In this document: positions 1-10,664 of the stretch, piece by piece
How positions within the stretch are numbered: position 1 is the stretch's first letter
How the letters are laid out: each line of letters begins with the position of its first letter
Made by a program: the position numbers and the translations under genes
Source: Blastococcus haudaquaticus
Lineage (GTDB): Bacteria > Actinomycetota > Actinomycetes > Mycobacteriales > Geodermatophilaceae
DNA length: 64,000 nt
Direction of reading: 5' to 3'
Assembly (NCBI RefSeq): GCF_900230285.1
Contig: NZ_OCNK01000001.1
Span: forward strand, 868,001 to 932,000
The notes under the pieces: model-generated
Told to the model about the DNA's origin: nothing
Database searches by the model: none
Seen by the model: the letters and a program-made list of their open reading frames with translations, nothing else

Positions 1-689
1 ATCGACCAGACGAACCGCAGGTAGCTCGCCGAGTACTGCTCCAGGCACGGCCGCATGCTGGGGCCGTCGTCCCCGAGGTTGACCATCTCCGAGTACCGCT
101 TGCCCGCGACGATGTAGAGGGACCCGAACGACGCGACGGTGAGGAACCACGGCGACAGCTCGAGCCCCGCGGCCAGGCCGCCGGCCATGGCCCGGAGGAG
201 GAAGCCGGCCGCGACGACGGCGAGGTCGACCACCGGCTCGTGCTTGAGCCACCTGCTGTACAGGCTGGTCAGCACCGTGTACGTGGCGATGCACGCGGCC
301 AGGGAGTAGTGCCCCGTGAGCGCCGGGAGCAGCACCGCGGCCAGCAGGAGGGCGACCCCGGCGATCGTCGCCGGCAGCAGGGGCAGGTCACCGCGGGCGA
401 TGGGGCGGTGGCGCTTGGTCGGGTGCAGCCGGTCGGCGTCCACGTCGCCGACGTCGTTCAGGAGGTAGGTCCCGGAGGAGGCGAGCACGAACGCGACCAG
501 GGCGATCGCGGTGTCCAGCAGCACCTCGGGCCGGAAGAGCACGCCGGCCGCGAGCGGCGCCGCCACCACGAGTCCGTTCTTGGGCCACTGCCGCACGCGC
601 AGGGCCTGGATCAGCGCCCGGGACGCCGAGGTCCGGTGCAGGGTCCGCTCGCCCGCGATGGCGTCGGACACGCCCGTAGCCGGTCTCAT
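1..689 (-). CDS. Decaprenyl-phosphate phosphoribosyltransferase, UbiA family (partial)
   Basis: Integral-membrane prenyltransferase of the UbiA superfamily. The related mycobacterial enzyme Rv3806c transfers phosphoribose to decaprenyl phosphate on the way to the arabinose donor for cell-wall arabinan. The visible part holds about 229 residues from ATG at 689 and runs off the left edge, so the C-terminus is missing. The first Asp-rich motif is clear (NDVGDVDADRLHP, then KRHRPIA), a spacing typical of the phosphoribosyltransferase branch rather than menaquinone or haem UbiA enzymes. Several hydrophobic segments follow, and SLYIVAGKRYSE is also typical of the branch. It is divergent from the next gene. 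Family assignment is firm; the exact substrate is inferred. Confidence 0.87.
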   Translation of the reverse strand, partial: MRPATGVSDAIAGERTLHRTSASRALIQALRVRQWPKNGLVVAAPLAAGVLFRPEVLLDTAIALVAFVLASSGTYLLNDVGDVDADRLHPTKRHRPIARGDLPLLPATIAGVALLLAAVLLPALTGHYSLAACIATYTVLTSLYSRWLKHEPVVDLAVVAAGFLLRAMAGGLAAGLELSPWFLTVASFGSLYIVAGKRYSEMVNLGDDGPSMRPCLEQYSASYLRFVWS

Positions 690-832
690 GTTGCCGTTCC
701 TCCCTGTCGGCGCCGCACACCCGCTGGCTGGAGCGTTGGTCGGATCGACCGTGGGCCACCTCCCAGCATGCGGGCGGAACGGCCGGAGCGCTGACTGAGC
801 GGACGGCGCCCACGCCCGGGAGACTGCCGTCC

Positions 833-1879
833 GTGGGCGTCGGAACGCCGTACGCACTGGCGGCGACCCGGTCACGTGCCCGGGCCGTCGAGCGCCTGAG
901 CGCGGCACGGTGCCGGGTCGGGCTCGACGGCGTCCTCGCCGATCTCGACCGGACCGCCGAGCGCTGCACGGTCCCCGGTGCGGCCTCGGGGAACGGGTTC
1001 ACCTGGGACGCCCGGGACCGCGACGACCCGTCCTGGTGGCCGCAGGGCATCGCGAGCATCCGCACGGGCGACGTCCTGCTCGTGGCCTGGTACTCCCGGC
1101 GCCGCGGGCTCGCGCCGACGCCGGGCACCCGGATCTCCGTGGTCGACCGGTCGGACCCGGACCGCCCTCGCTACCGGCACGTGCTGCTGGTCGTCCCGCG
1201 CCGGCTCCCCGGTCTCCGGGCCACCGGCGCCGTGCGGGTGCACGCGGGTGGGATCGCCGTCTGCGGGGACCTGCTCTACGTCGCCGACACCGTGCTCGGG
1301 CTGAGGCTCTTCCGCCTCCGCGACGTGCTGCGCGTCGGGCCGACCGGCCCGTCCCGCGGCTCCACCTACGTGCTCCCGCAGCTCACCGCGTTCCGGGTCC
1401 CGGTGCGCTCCGGCCGCCACCGGCTCCGGTACTCCTTCCTCTCGACCGGCGAGCTGGACCGGCAGCCGAGCCTCGTCGTCGGGGAGTACCGCCGCGCGGG
1501 CGCCTCGCCCCGGCTGGCCGTCTACCCGATCGACCCGAGCACGTGCCTGCCCGCGGTGGACGGCCGCGGTCGCGTGGCGCCGTCGGAGGTGCACGAGGGC
1601 CAGCCGGACCGGATGCAGGGCGCGGCCGTGCACGGCTCCGGGTGGTGGGTCACTGCCAGCGCCGGCGAGGGCGTGGCCGGGGACCTGTACACCGGTGCGC
1701 CGCACGGCTGGGTCCGGCACCGCGGGGTCCTGCCGACCGGGCCGGAGGACCTCGCCTGGTCCCGTCCCGGCGAGGAGCTGTGGTGCGCCTCGGAGTGGCC
1801 CGGGCGCCGGTGGGTCTTCCCCATCGACCCGGGTCGATGGCGGCCGTCCCCGGATCCGGGCGGGGCGGACGGCGCCTGA
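833..1879 (+). CDS. Hypothetical protein, possible beta-propeller
   Basis: A 348-residue protein with GTG start at 833. I do not recognise an enzyme family. The sequence alternates short hydrophobic strands with Gly/Asp turns (for example DVLLVAW, GGIAVCGDLLYVAD, QGAAVHGSGWWVTAS, DLAWSRPGEELWCASE), the pattern of a propeller made of repeated four-stranded blades. Actinobacterial proteins with a similar DDPSWWPQG stretch are usually annotated as hypothetical or secreted, but no convincing signal peptide is visible with this start. Its 3' end lies five bases from the 3' end of the convergent GGDEF-EAL gene. The reading frame shows strong actinobacterial third-position GC, which supports it as a real gene. 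Confidence 0.7.
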   Translation: MGVGTPYALAATRSRARAVERLSAARCRVGLDGVLADLDRTAERCTVPGAASGNGFTWDARDRDDPSWWPQGIASIRTGDVLLVAWYSRRRGLAPTPGTRISVVDRSDPDRPRYRHVLLVVPRRLPGLRATGAVRVHAGGIAVCGDLLYVADTVLGLRLFRLRDVLRVGPTGPSRGSTYVLPQLTAFRVPVRSGRHRLRYSFLSTGELDRQPSLVVGEYRRAGASPRLAVYPIDPSTCLPAVDGRGRVAPSEVHEGQPDRMQGAAVHGSGWWVTASAGEGVAGDLYTGAPHGWVRHRGVLPTGPEDLAWSRPGEELWCASEWPGRRWVFPIDPGRWRPSPDPGGADGA

Positions 1880-1883
1880 CCGC

Positions 1884-3932
1884 TCAGGAGCGGGTGTCCG
1901 CCGGGCGGTGCACGTCGTGCAGGGTGCCGGTCGCGACGAGCAGCTCGGTCATCTGCTCGGCCCCCATCGGCCGCGCGAAGTGGTATCCCTGCGCGACGTC
2001 GCACCCCAGCTCGCGCAGCAGCGTCACGTGCGCCTGCTCCTCGACGCCCTCGGCGACGACGGTCAGCCCCAGGTTGTGACCCAGGTCGATCGCCGTGCGG
2101 ACGAGGACGGCGTCGTGCGCGGTGGTGGTCATGCCGAGCACGAACGAGCGGTCGATCTTGAGCTCGTCGACCGGCAGCCGGCGCAGGTACGCCATCGAGC
2201 TGTAGCCGGTGCCGAAGTCGTCGATGGACAGCTTCACGCCGAGGTCGTGCAGCCGCTGCAGGACCTCCATGCAGCGCGCGGCGTCGCCCATGACCGCGCT
2301 CTCGGTGACCTCGAGCCGCAGCAGGGCTGCCGGCACGCCGTGCCCGGTGAGCAGCCGCTCGACCAGGTCGGGCAGTCCGGCGTCGAGGAGGCAGCGGGTG
2401 GACAGGTTCACGGCGACGGGGACGGCGCGGCCCGCGTCCAGCCACAGCCGCAGCTGGGCCAGCGCCAGGTCGAGCACGTGCTCGGTCAGCCGCAGGATGA
2501 TGCCGGTGCCCTCGGCGGCCGGGATGAAGTCGCCGGGCGGGATGAGGCCCTGGGTCGGGTGCTGCCAGCGCAGCAGCGCCTCCATGCCCTCGATCCGCTC
2601 GCCGTCCAGGGTGTACTTGGGCTGGTAGTGGAGGAACAGCTCGTCGCCGCCCTCCAGCGCCCGGCGCAGGTCTCCGAGAACCGTGAGTCCCGACGACGTG
2701 GTGACGTGCTCGTCGGGCTCGAAGACCACCGCGCCCGCCTTCATCTCCTTGGCGACGTACATCGCGATGTCGGAGTTGCGCAGCAGCGCCTCGCTGTCGG
2801 TGCCGTGCCATGGCGAGATCGCCATGCCCACGCTCGCTTCGACGTCGAGGGAGACCCCGTCGACGTCGAACGGGCGGTGCAGTGCCTCGCGCAGCCGCTC
2901 GGCCACCTGCTCGGCCTCGGCGACCCCGTCGACGAGGGGGAGCAGGACGGCGAACTCGTCCCCGCCGAGGCGGGCCACGGTGTCGCCGTCGCGGAGCACC
3001 GACTGCAGGCGGGGACCGACCTGGCGGAGCAGCTTGTCCCCGTAGGAGTGGCCCAGGGTGTCGTTGATCTCCTTGAAGCGGTCCAGGTCGATCAGCAGGA
3101 GCGCGACCTCGCCGGCCGAGCGGGCGGCCGCGGCCAGGGACTGGTCGAGGCGGTCGCGCAGCAGCTCGCGGTTGGGCAGGCCGGTCAGGGCGTCGTGGGT
3201 GGCCTGGTGCCGGTCCCGCTCGGCGGAGCTGTGCAGCTCGTCGGTCTGGTGGCGCAGCTTCCGCGACGCCGACGCGATCAGCCGGAAGACGACGAGGTAG
3301 AACACGGTGAGGCAGACGACCAGGGCGATCGTCATGGTCCGCACGTCCTCGGCCACCGCGGCGGCGACCGGGGCGTAGGGCAGGTACAGCTCCATGGCAC
3401 CGTCCGGGCTGGACGAGCCGTCGTACTGCACCGGCACGTAGACCTCGAGCATCACGCGCTCGCCGTCCTCGCTGCCGGCACTGTCGTCGTGCGAGTGGGA
3501 GAAGCCCGACACGACCTTCCCCGCGAGGGCGTCGTCCAGCTCGTGCGACTCCGACACGGCGCCGATGCGGTCGCTCTCGTTGGAGAAGACGATCTCGCGG
3601 GCACGGTTGAAGATCTTGAGCTCGACCGGATCGAGGTCGTCGAGCGAGCTGCCGTCCTGGAGGCCCGCCGCCGCGGTGTTCACGGCCGCGGCGACGCTGG
3701 CGAGCCGCTCGGGGTCGAAGCCCTCCGCCAGCTCCTGGGGGGTCAGCTGCTGCTGCAGGCCCAGGCGGACGGTGACGATCGCCGTCCACTCGGCCTGCTG
3801 GCGCGCCCGCTCGGCGATGGCCTCGCCCAGCACCGAGGAGAGGACCGCTCCCACGGCGATCGTGAGCAGCAGGCTGACCGCGCCGAAGCGTGTCAGGAGG
3901 CTGGTGCTCCGCGCCCGTCGAAGGAAGCTCAT
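1884..3932 (-). CDS. Membrane-bound GGDEF-EAL cyclic-di-GMP enzyme
   Basis: A 682-residue bifunctional candidate for making and breaking cyclic di-GMP. ATG at 3932 gives a basic N-terminus (MSFLRRARS), a membrane helix around residues 15-35, an extracytoplasmic sensor region to about 185, and a second helix around 190-215 (MTIALVVCLTVFYLVVF). The GGDEF domain (about 245-410) has an intact active site (ARLGGDEFAVLL) with an inhibitory-site RxxD five residues upstream (RDGD). The EAL domain (about 425-670) keeps EALLRW, VNLS, LEVTES, DDFGTGYSS, LKIDRSF and AEGVE, so all metal and catalytic positions look intact. Frame remains open upstream of 3932, but the membrane topology favours this start. 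Either activity could dominate in the cell. Confidence 0.93.
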   Translation of the reverse strand: MSFLRRARSTSLLTRFGAVSLLLTIAVGAVLSSVLGEAIAERARQQAEWTAIVTVRLGLQQQLTPQELAEGFDPERLASVAAAVNTAAAGLQDGSSLDDLDPVELKIFNRAREIVFSNESDRIGAVSESHELDDALAGKVVSGFSHSHDDSAGSEDGERVMLEVYVPVQYDGSSSPDGAMELYLPYAPVAAAVAEDVRTMTIALVVCLTVFYLVVFRLIASASRKLRHQTDELHSSAERDRHQATHDALTGLPNRELLRDRLDQSLAAAARSAGEVALLLIDLDRFKEINDTLGHSYGDKLLRQVGPRLQSVLRDGDTVARLGGDEFAVLLPLVDGVAEAEQVAERLREALHRPFDVDGVSLDVEASVGMAISPWHGTDSEALLRNSDIAMYVAKEMKAGAVVFEPDEHVTTSSGLTVLGDLRRALEGGDELFLHYQPKYTLDGERIEGMEALLRWQHPTQGLIPPGDFIPAAEGTGIILRLTEHVLDLALAQLRLWLDAGRAVPVAVNLSTRCLLDAGLPDLVERLLTGHGVPAALLRLEVTESAVMGDAARCMEVLQRLHDLGVKLSIDDFGTGYSSMAYLRRLPVDELKIDRSFVLGMTTTAHDAVLVRTAIDLGHNLGLTVVAEGVEEQAHVTLLRELGCDVAQGYHFARPMGAEQMTELLVATGTLHDVHRPADTRS

Positions 3933-4196
3933 GACCTGACGATCGGACCGCGGGCCCTCGTGCTTGAGTTCGGGGGCTGCCACCCCCTCCTCGGGGTGAA
4001 CGACGCGGTCCCCGGTTTCGGCGCTCGCAGAGGTCGGGTATCCCCGCTCCTCAGGGCGCGACGGCGTCGCCGCGTCGTCACGCTCCGTTCGGACACGCAC
4101 GGTCCGCAGCGGAACGGCATCGGTACGCGTGGTCCGGACGACCGCTCGGGCCCTTGGTCCCTGGGAGACCGCTGGACGCCCCAGCACGATCGGTCC

Positions 4197-6489
<2,293 letters not shown>

Positions 6490-6504
6490 GCCGGGCCTCG
6501 CCGG

Positions 6505-7170
6505 TCAGACGTGCCCGCGGTCCCGGAGCTCGGTGGCGAGGATGGCCGCCTGGGTGCGCCGCTCGAGGCCCAGCTTGGCCAGCACATGGCTGGTGTAGTT
6601 CTTGACCGTCTTCTCGGCCAGCCCCATGCGGGCGCCGATCTGCCGGTTGGTGAGCCCCTCACCGATGAGCCCCAGCACGGTGCGCTCCTGGTCGGTCAGC
6701 AGGGCCAGCCGGTCGCTGCCGGCGGGCGCCGGACCGCGGGGGCGGGACGAGGCGGGGACGTCGTCGAAGAGGGTCCCGCCGGCGGCGACGGTGCGCACGG
6801 CGGAGATCAGGGCCGGCCCGCGGACCTGCTTGAGGAGGAAGCCGGCCGCTCCGGCCTGCACAGCGGAGTCCAGGGCCTCCTGCTCGGCGAAACTGGTCAG
6901 CACCAGGCACCGGAGCCCCGGCACCCGCTCCTGGAGCCCCCGGCAGAGCTGGGCACCGTCGCCGTCCGGGAGGCGCATGTCCAGCACGACGACGTCGGGG
7001 CGGACGGCGGGCACGCGGGCCAGGGCCTCCGTGGCCGATCCCGCCTCACCCACCACCGTGATGCCGGGATCGTCCTCGAGCACCTCGGCGACACCGCGGC
7101 GCACCACCTCGTGGTCGTCGACCAGGAAGACGCGGACCGGCGGGACCTGCTGCACCGGCGACACCCCCAC
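6505..7170 (-). CDS. NarL/DevR-like response regulator
   Basis: A 221-residue two-domain regulator. The receiver (about 12-130) has the acidic pair DD ([10 protein letters not shown]), the phospho-acceptor Asp in [12 protein letters not shown], the switch Thr/Ser in LVLTSF and the conserved Lys (GFLLKQV). The C-terminal LuxR-type helix-turn-helix (about 155-215) reads [20 protein letters not shown] and then [16 protein letters not shown], very close to mycobacterial DevR/DosR. GTG at 7170 is used. The adjacent convergent GAF kinase is its likely donor. It is 51 bases downstream of a type III polyketide synthase gene on the same strand, so it may be read from that transcript. I saw no perfect DosR box upstream. 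Confidence 0.92.
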   Translation of the reverse strand: MGVSPVQQVPPVRVFLVDDHEVVRRGVAEVLEDDPGITVVGEAGSATEALARVPAVRPDVVVLDMRLPDGDGAQLCRGLQERVPGLRCLVLTSFAEQEALDSAVQAGAAGFLLKQVRGPALISAVRTVAAGGTLFDDVPASSRPRGPAPAGSDRLALLTDQERTVLGLIGEGLTNRQIGARMGLAEKTVKNYTSHVLAKLGLERRTQAAILATELRDRGHV

Positions 7171-7221
7171 TCTCCGTCACGAGAGTCACAGAGCGTAAAC
7201 CCGTGGCCGACCTGCGGAAAG

Positions 7222-8250
7222 TCAGACGGGCATGAGGAGGGCGGCGTAGAGGGTGAGCCCGGGACCGAAGGCCATCACGACCACCGGTCCGTCGACGTCG
7301 GCCATCTCCTCGAGGACGAGGAGCACGGTCGCCGACGAGCAGTTGCCGTGCTCGGCCAGCACCCGGCGGGAGGTGGCCATCTGCTCCTCGGCCAGTCCCA
7401 GCTCGTCGCGGACGACGTCCAGGATGCGCGGCCCACCCGGGTGGACCGCCCATCCCGCGACGTCCTCGATGCGGAGGCCCGCGCCGGTCAGCAGCTCCTC
7501 GACCACCCCGCCGACGTGCCGGGACAGCACGTCGGGGACCCGGGGGGACAGCCCCATGCGGAACCCGAGGTCGGTGACGTCCCAGGTCATGTGGTCGGCG
7601 GTGGACGCGTCGGTGCGCGCCACCATGCCGGCCACCCGGCGGCCGCGAGCCGCACCGGGTTCGAGGACGACGGCCGCCGCGGCATCGGAGAAGAGCGCGT
7701 GCGCGACCACCTGCTCGAGGTCCCGCTGGGCGGGCTGGACGTGCAGGCTGGTCAGCTCGCAGCACAGCAGGACGGCCGGCCGGGACCGCGCGGTGACGAA
7801 GTCGCTGACGGCGGCCAGCCCCGGGATCGCGGCGTAGCAGCCCATGTGGCCCACGAGCAGCCGCTGCAGCCCCAGGGGCATGCCGAGGTCGCTGGCCAGC
7901 CGGATGTCGAGCCCCGGGGTGGCGTAGCCGGTGCAGGTGGCGACGGCGAACAGGCCGACGTCGCCCGGTGCCAGCCCGGCGGCGTCCAGCGCGCCCGCCA
8001 CGGCCTGCTTGCCCAGCGGCAGCGCCTCCTGGACGTAGCGCTCCATGCGGGCGCCGGTCCCCCACTGGCTGAGGTCCTCGTCCATCGGACTGGCCACCGC
8101 GTGCCGGCGGCGGACCCCCGCGCTCTGGAAGATGCGCCGGGCGGCACGCACGCCCTCGTAGTGCTTGGCGAAGTAGCCGTCCCAGACGGCGTCCTGCTCG
8201 AACGTCGCGGGGAGGGCCGAGCCCACCCCGGTCACGACCGCGCTGGTCAC
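7222..8250 (-). CDS. Type III polyketide synthase (chalcone/stilbene synthase family)
   Basis: A 342-residue homodimeric-type condensing enzyme that would extend an acyl-CoA starter with malonyl-CoA units. The Cys-His-Asn triad is visible: Cys in GHMGCYAAIPGL, His in WAVHPGGPRI and Asn in EHGNCSSATVLLVLEE. The FATCTGY-type motif (AVATCTGYATPG) and the C-terminal GFGPG-equivalent (AFGPGLTLY) also match the family. GTG at 8250 is used. It lies 60 bases after a SAM methyltransferase gene and before the DevR-like regulator. Family knowledge suggests alkylresorcinol, alkylpyrone or a phenolic lipid as product; the sequence does not decide this. Confidence 0.93.
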   Translation of the reverse strand: MTSAVVTGVGSALPATFEQDAVWDGYFAKHYEGVRAARRIFQSAGVRRRHAVASPMDEDLSQWGTGARMERYVQEALPLGKQAVAGALDAAGLAPGDVGLFAVATCTGYATPGLDIRLASDLGMPLGLQRLLVGHMGCYAAIPGLAAVSDFVTARSRPAVLLCCELTSLHVQPAQRDLEQVVAHALFSDAAAAVVLEPGAARGRRVAGMVARTDASTADHMTWDVTDLGFRMGLSPRVPDVLSRHVGGVVEELLTGAGLRIEDVAGWAVHPGGPRILDVVRDELGLAEEQMATSRRVLAEHGNCSSATVLLVLEEMADVDGPVVVMAFGPGLTLYAALLMPV

Positions 8251-8310
8251 GGGGTTCCCGCGGTCGGCGTCATGACCCGAACATACGTCGCGCGCAACGC
8301 ACCCGCCGCC

Positions 8311-9051
8311 TCATCGCTTGCGGCCGTACCCGGCGAACACCACCGCCGTGGAGCGGATCGGTTTCATCGTGACGGACGCACGGCGGCCCAGGGCCCACGG
8401 GATCGCCTCCCGCATCGACGGCCGCAGCCCCACGAGCTCCAGGTCCAGCCCCAGCCGGTCGGCGGTGGCCAGCAGGCGGTCCCGGTCGACGAACAGGGCC
8501 GGGTCGTGCAGCCCGCGCGGGGGGCCACCTGGCAGCCGCTCGAGCAGGTGGACGTTGACCAGCCGGGACAGCCGGCCGGAGGCGAGCGCATCCAGCACGA
8601 GGACGCCGCCGGGGCGGAGCAGCCGGGCGCACTCGGCGACGACGCCGTCGTGGTCCTCGACGTGCTCCAGGATCTCCCCCGCCAGGACGACGTCGGCGCA
8701 GCCGTCGGCGAGCGGGACCGCCAGGACCGAGCCACGCACCGGGGTCACGCCGTGCGCCCGCGCCAGCTCCAGTCCGCGGAGGCCGATGTCCACCCCGACG
8801 TGCCGGTAGCCGAGCCTCGCCACGTGCGGACCCATCAACCCGCCGCCGCAGGCGAGGTCGACCAGCACCGCCCCGGCCGCCGGGGCGGGCGGGACGTGCT
8901 CGGCGCGCGAGGCCGCGAGCCAGTGCAGGGCCGCGAACTCCCCGTCGTGCCGCCACCATTCGTCGGCCAGCTCGTCGTACTGCGCGGGATCGTTGCGCCG
9001 GATGGCGGGAAGGTTGCGCCGGATGGCGGGAAGGTTGCGCCGGATGGCCAT
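8311..9051 (-). CDS. Class I SAM-dependent methyltransferase next to the polyketide synthase
   Basis: A 246-residue Rossmann-fold methyltransferase. Motif I is VLVDLACGGGLMG, motif II is HVGVDIGLRGLELA, and AGEILEHVEDHDGVVAECAR with LLRPGGVLVLD matches the UbiG/UbiE-type O-methyltransferases. It is a good candidate for methylating the product of the adjacent type III polyketide synthase. ATG at 9051 falls inside a 21-bp tandem repeat that encodes AIRRNLP units, so the first 20 residues are repetitive and probably unstructured. The core family match begins after about residue 20. Confidence 0.85.
   Translation of the reverse strand: MAIRRNLPAIRRNLPAIRRNDPAQYDELADEWWRHDGEFAALHWLAASRAEHVPPAPAAGAVLVDLACGGGLMGPHVARLGYRHVGVDIGLRGLELARAHGVTPVRGSVLAVPLADGCADVVLAGEILEHVEDHDGVVAECARLLRPGGVLVLDALASGRLSRLVNVHLLERLPGGPPRGLHDPALFVDRDRLLATADRLGLDLELVGLRPSMREAIPWALGRRASVTMKPIRSTAVVFAGYGRKR
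8992..9048. repeat. 21-bp in-frame tandem repeat at the start of the methyltransferase gene
   Basis: Two perfect 21-bp units (8992-9012 and 9013-9033) are followed by a 15-bp partial unit (9034-9048). Each unit is in frame with the methyltransferase and encodes seven residues of the AIRRNLP type at its N-terminus. The copy number can change without breaking the frame. Confidence 0.95.
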
Positions 9052-9071
9052 CAGCCTGCGATCAGCCCCTG

Positions 9072-9413
9072 TCAGCTCGTCTTCAGCGGGTCGTGGCCCC
9101 AGTTCATCAGGGAGTACCGCCAGTTGGAGGTCTCCACGTCCTCCTTGGCCGGTTCCTGGGCCAGGTGCCGCTGCACGTAGCCGTGGACCTTGCGCATGTG
9201 CGCCAGGTCGTCGTCGGTCAGGTCGTCCTTCCTCGTCCTCAACAGCTCGACGATCCGGCGACCGGACTGGTGCCCGGTGGACTCGTCGGAGCCGCTCCTC
9301 TGCCCGACCGACTGCGACTCGTCGGTCTCCAGCCACTGCTCCAGCTCGCCGGCCGTCATGTTCACCGCTTCGGCGAAGTCGCGCCGGATGTCGTCCTGGT
9401 CGTCGTGGGGCAC
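9072..9413 (-). CDS. DUF3140 protein
   Basis: A 113-residue soluble protein matching the DUF3140 pattern: FAEAVNMTAGELEQWLETDES near the N-terminus, GRRIVELLRTRKDDLTDDDL in the middle, and MRKVHGYVQRHL followed by NWRYSLMNWGHDP at the C-terminus. GTG at 9413 is used; the family starts near this point. The domain is common in actinobacteria and fungi and has no defined function. A sigma-B-like promoter lies 30-60 bases upstream, in keeping with a general-stress gene. Confidence 0.85.
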   Translation of the reverse strand: MPHDDQDDIRRDFAEAVNMTAGELEQWLETDESQSVGQRSGSDESTGHQSGRRIVELLRTRKDDLTDDDLAHMRKVHGYVQRHLAQEPAKEDVETSNWRYSLMNWGHDPLKTS

Positions 9414-9446
9414 GGGTCCTCCTGGGTCGGGGTCGGGGACCGGTCC

Positions 9447-9472
9447 GTACCTTTCCCTACCGGGGCAGAAAC
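9447..9472 (-). promoter_or_regulatory. Possible sigma-B-type promoter for the DUF3140 gene
   Basis: On the minus strand GTTTC (9468-9472) is followed after about 16 bases by GGTAC (9447-9451). This resembles the actinobacterial sigma-B pattern GTTT-N14..17-GGGTA. The -10 match is imperfect. Confidence 0.35.
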
Positions 9473-9514
9473 CGCTGGTCCCCGCAGATCCACCGCACCC
9501 GCACCGGAGGCCCC

Positions 9515-10438
9515 GTGTCCGTCACCGTCGTCGGCAGCCTCAACGAGGACGTGCTGGTCGCCGTCGACCGCCTGCCCGGCCGCGGCGAGACGGTCATCGG
9601 CCGCTCCGCGGCCACCGCGCCCGGCGGCAAGGGCGCCAACCAGGCCGCGGCCGCGGGCGAGCTGGGCCCGGGCGTGCACATGGTCGGCCGCGTCGGCGAG
9701 GACCCGGCCGGCGACCGGCAGCTGGCGGCGCTCGCCGGGTCGCGGGTGAACGTCAGCCGGGTGCTCCGGACCCGCGGGGTCCCGACGGGCACGGCGACCA
9801 TCCCGGTCGAGCAGGGCAGCGGCGAGAACCTCATCGTGGTCGTCCCCGGGGCCAACGGGGCACTGGTCCCGGCCGACGCCGACGTCGAGTCGGTGCGCCG
9901 GGCGACGGTGCTCCTCCTGCAGCTCGAGGTGCCGATGACGACGGTGACCGCGGCCGCCGCCGCCGCGCGGGGCACCGTCGTCCTCACCCCCGCTCCCCCG
10001 CAGCCACTGCCCGCCGAGCTGCTGGAACGCGTCGACGTCCTGGTGCCGAACGAGCACGAGCTGGCCCAGCTGGCCGGCGCCGGGCCGGGCGAGCGGTCCC
10101 CCGCCGAGCTGGTCGACCTGGCTCGCTCGGTGGCGTCGTGCGCGGTCGTCGTGACGCTCGGGGCGCGGGGTGCGCTCGTCGTCCCGAGCGACGGCGAGCC
10201 GCTCCTCCAGACGCCGCCCCCGGTCACGCCGGTGGACACCACCGGGGCAGGCGACTGCTTCTGCGGCGCGCTGGCCCAGGCGCTGGCGGCCGACCCCGAC
10301 CTCCCGTCCGCCGTCCGGTTCGCGGTGACTGCCGCGGCGCTGTCGACCACCGGTCCCGGCGCCCGCGGTGCGCTGCCCGACGCCGGGGCCGTGGCCGCGC
10401 TCCTCCCACGGACGCCACCGGCGACCGGTCTCGCCTGA
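9515..10438 (+). CDS. Ribokinase-like PfkB-family sugar kinase
   Basis: A 307-residue PfkB-family kinase close to ribokinase, which phosphorylates D-ribose (or a related sugar) with ATP. The N-terminal signature is GSLNEDVLVAVDRLP with substrate-binding TAPGGKGANQAAAAG. The C-terminal signature VDTTGAGDCFCGALA holds the catalytic Asp and anion hole. Length is normal for ribokinase. GTG at 9515 has GGAGG at 9506-9510. It stands alone, divergent from DUF3140, with no sugar transporter nearby, so the true substrate is open. Confidence 0.9.
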   Translation: MSVTVVGSLNEDVLVAVDRLPGRGETVIGRSAATAPGGKGANQAAAAGELGPGVHMVGRVGEDPAGDRQLAALAGSRVNVSRVLRTRGVPTGTATIPVEQGSGENLIVVVPGANGALVPADADVESVRRATVLLLQLEVPMTTVTAAAAAARGTVVLTPAPPQPLPAELLERVDVLVPNEHELAQLAGAGPGERSPAELVDLARSVASCAVVVTLGARGALVVPSDGEPLLQTPPPVTPVDTTGAGDCFCGALAQALAADPDLPSAVRFAVTAAALSTTGPGARGALPDAGAVAALLPRTPPATGLA

Positions 10439-10505
10439 CCTGGGGGTTGCTCCCGCGGCGACGCGGGCACAGGCCGGTCAGCCGACGGATCGAGGAGGAC
10501 CCGCC

Positions 10506-10664
10506 ATGACCGAAACCGGTCGCACGCCGCACACGTCCGAACGCGCCGAGGGCGACCCGCCCGGCGAAGACGCGACCGGCGGCCGCACGCCGCACCCGGA
10601 GGAGCCGGCGGAGGGCGAGGAGGCCGGTCAGGGCGAGGGCGCCGACACCCCCACCGGTCAGTAG
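10506..10664 (+). CDS. Small acidic, disordered protein
   Basis: A 52-residue protein rich in Glu, Gly, Pro and Thr with two similar halves (GRTPHTSERAEGD and GRTPHPEEPAEGE). No hydrophobic segment and no known domain. A GAGGAGG ribosome-binding site lies 7-14 bases before ATG. Its 3' end overlaps that of the convergent acyl-CoA dehydrogenase gene by seven bases. Composition resembles the small proteins at 15376 and 18102. Confidence 0.6.
   Translation: MTETGRTPHTSERAEGDPPGEDATGGRTPHPEEPAEGEEAGQGEGADTPTGQ

Noticed and set aside
7171-7221. DosR box upstream of the DevR-like gene
   Set aside because: No 18-20 bp dyad close to the GGGACT...AGTCCC form is present.
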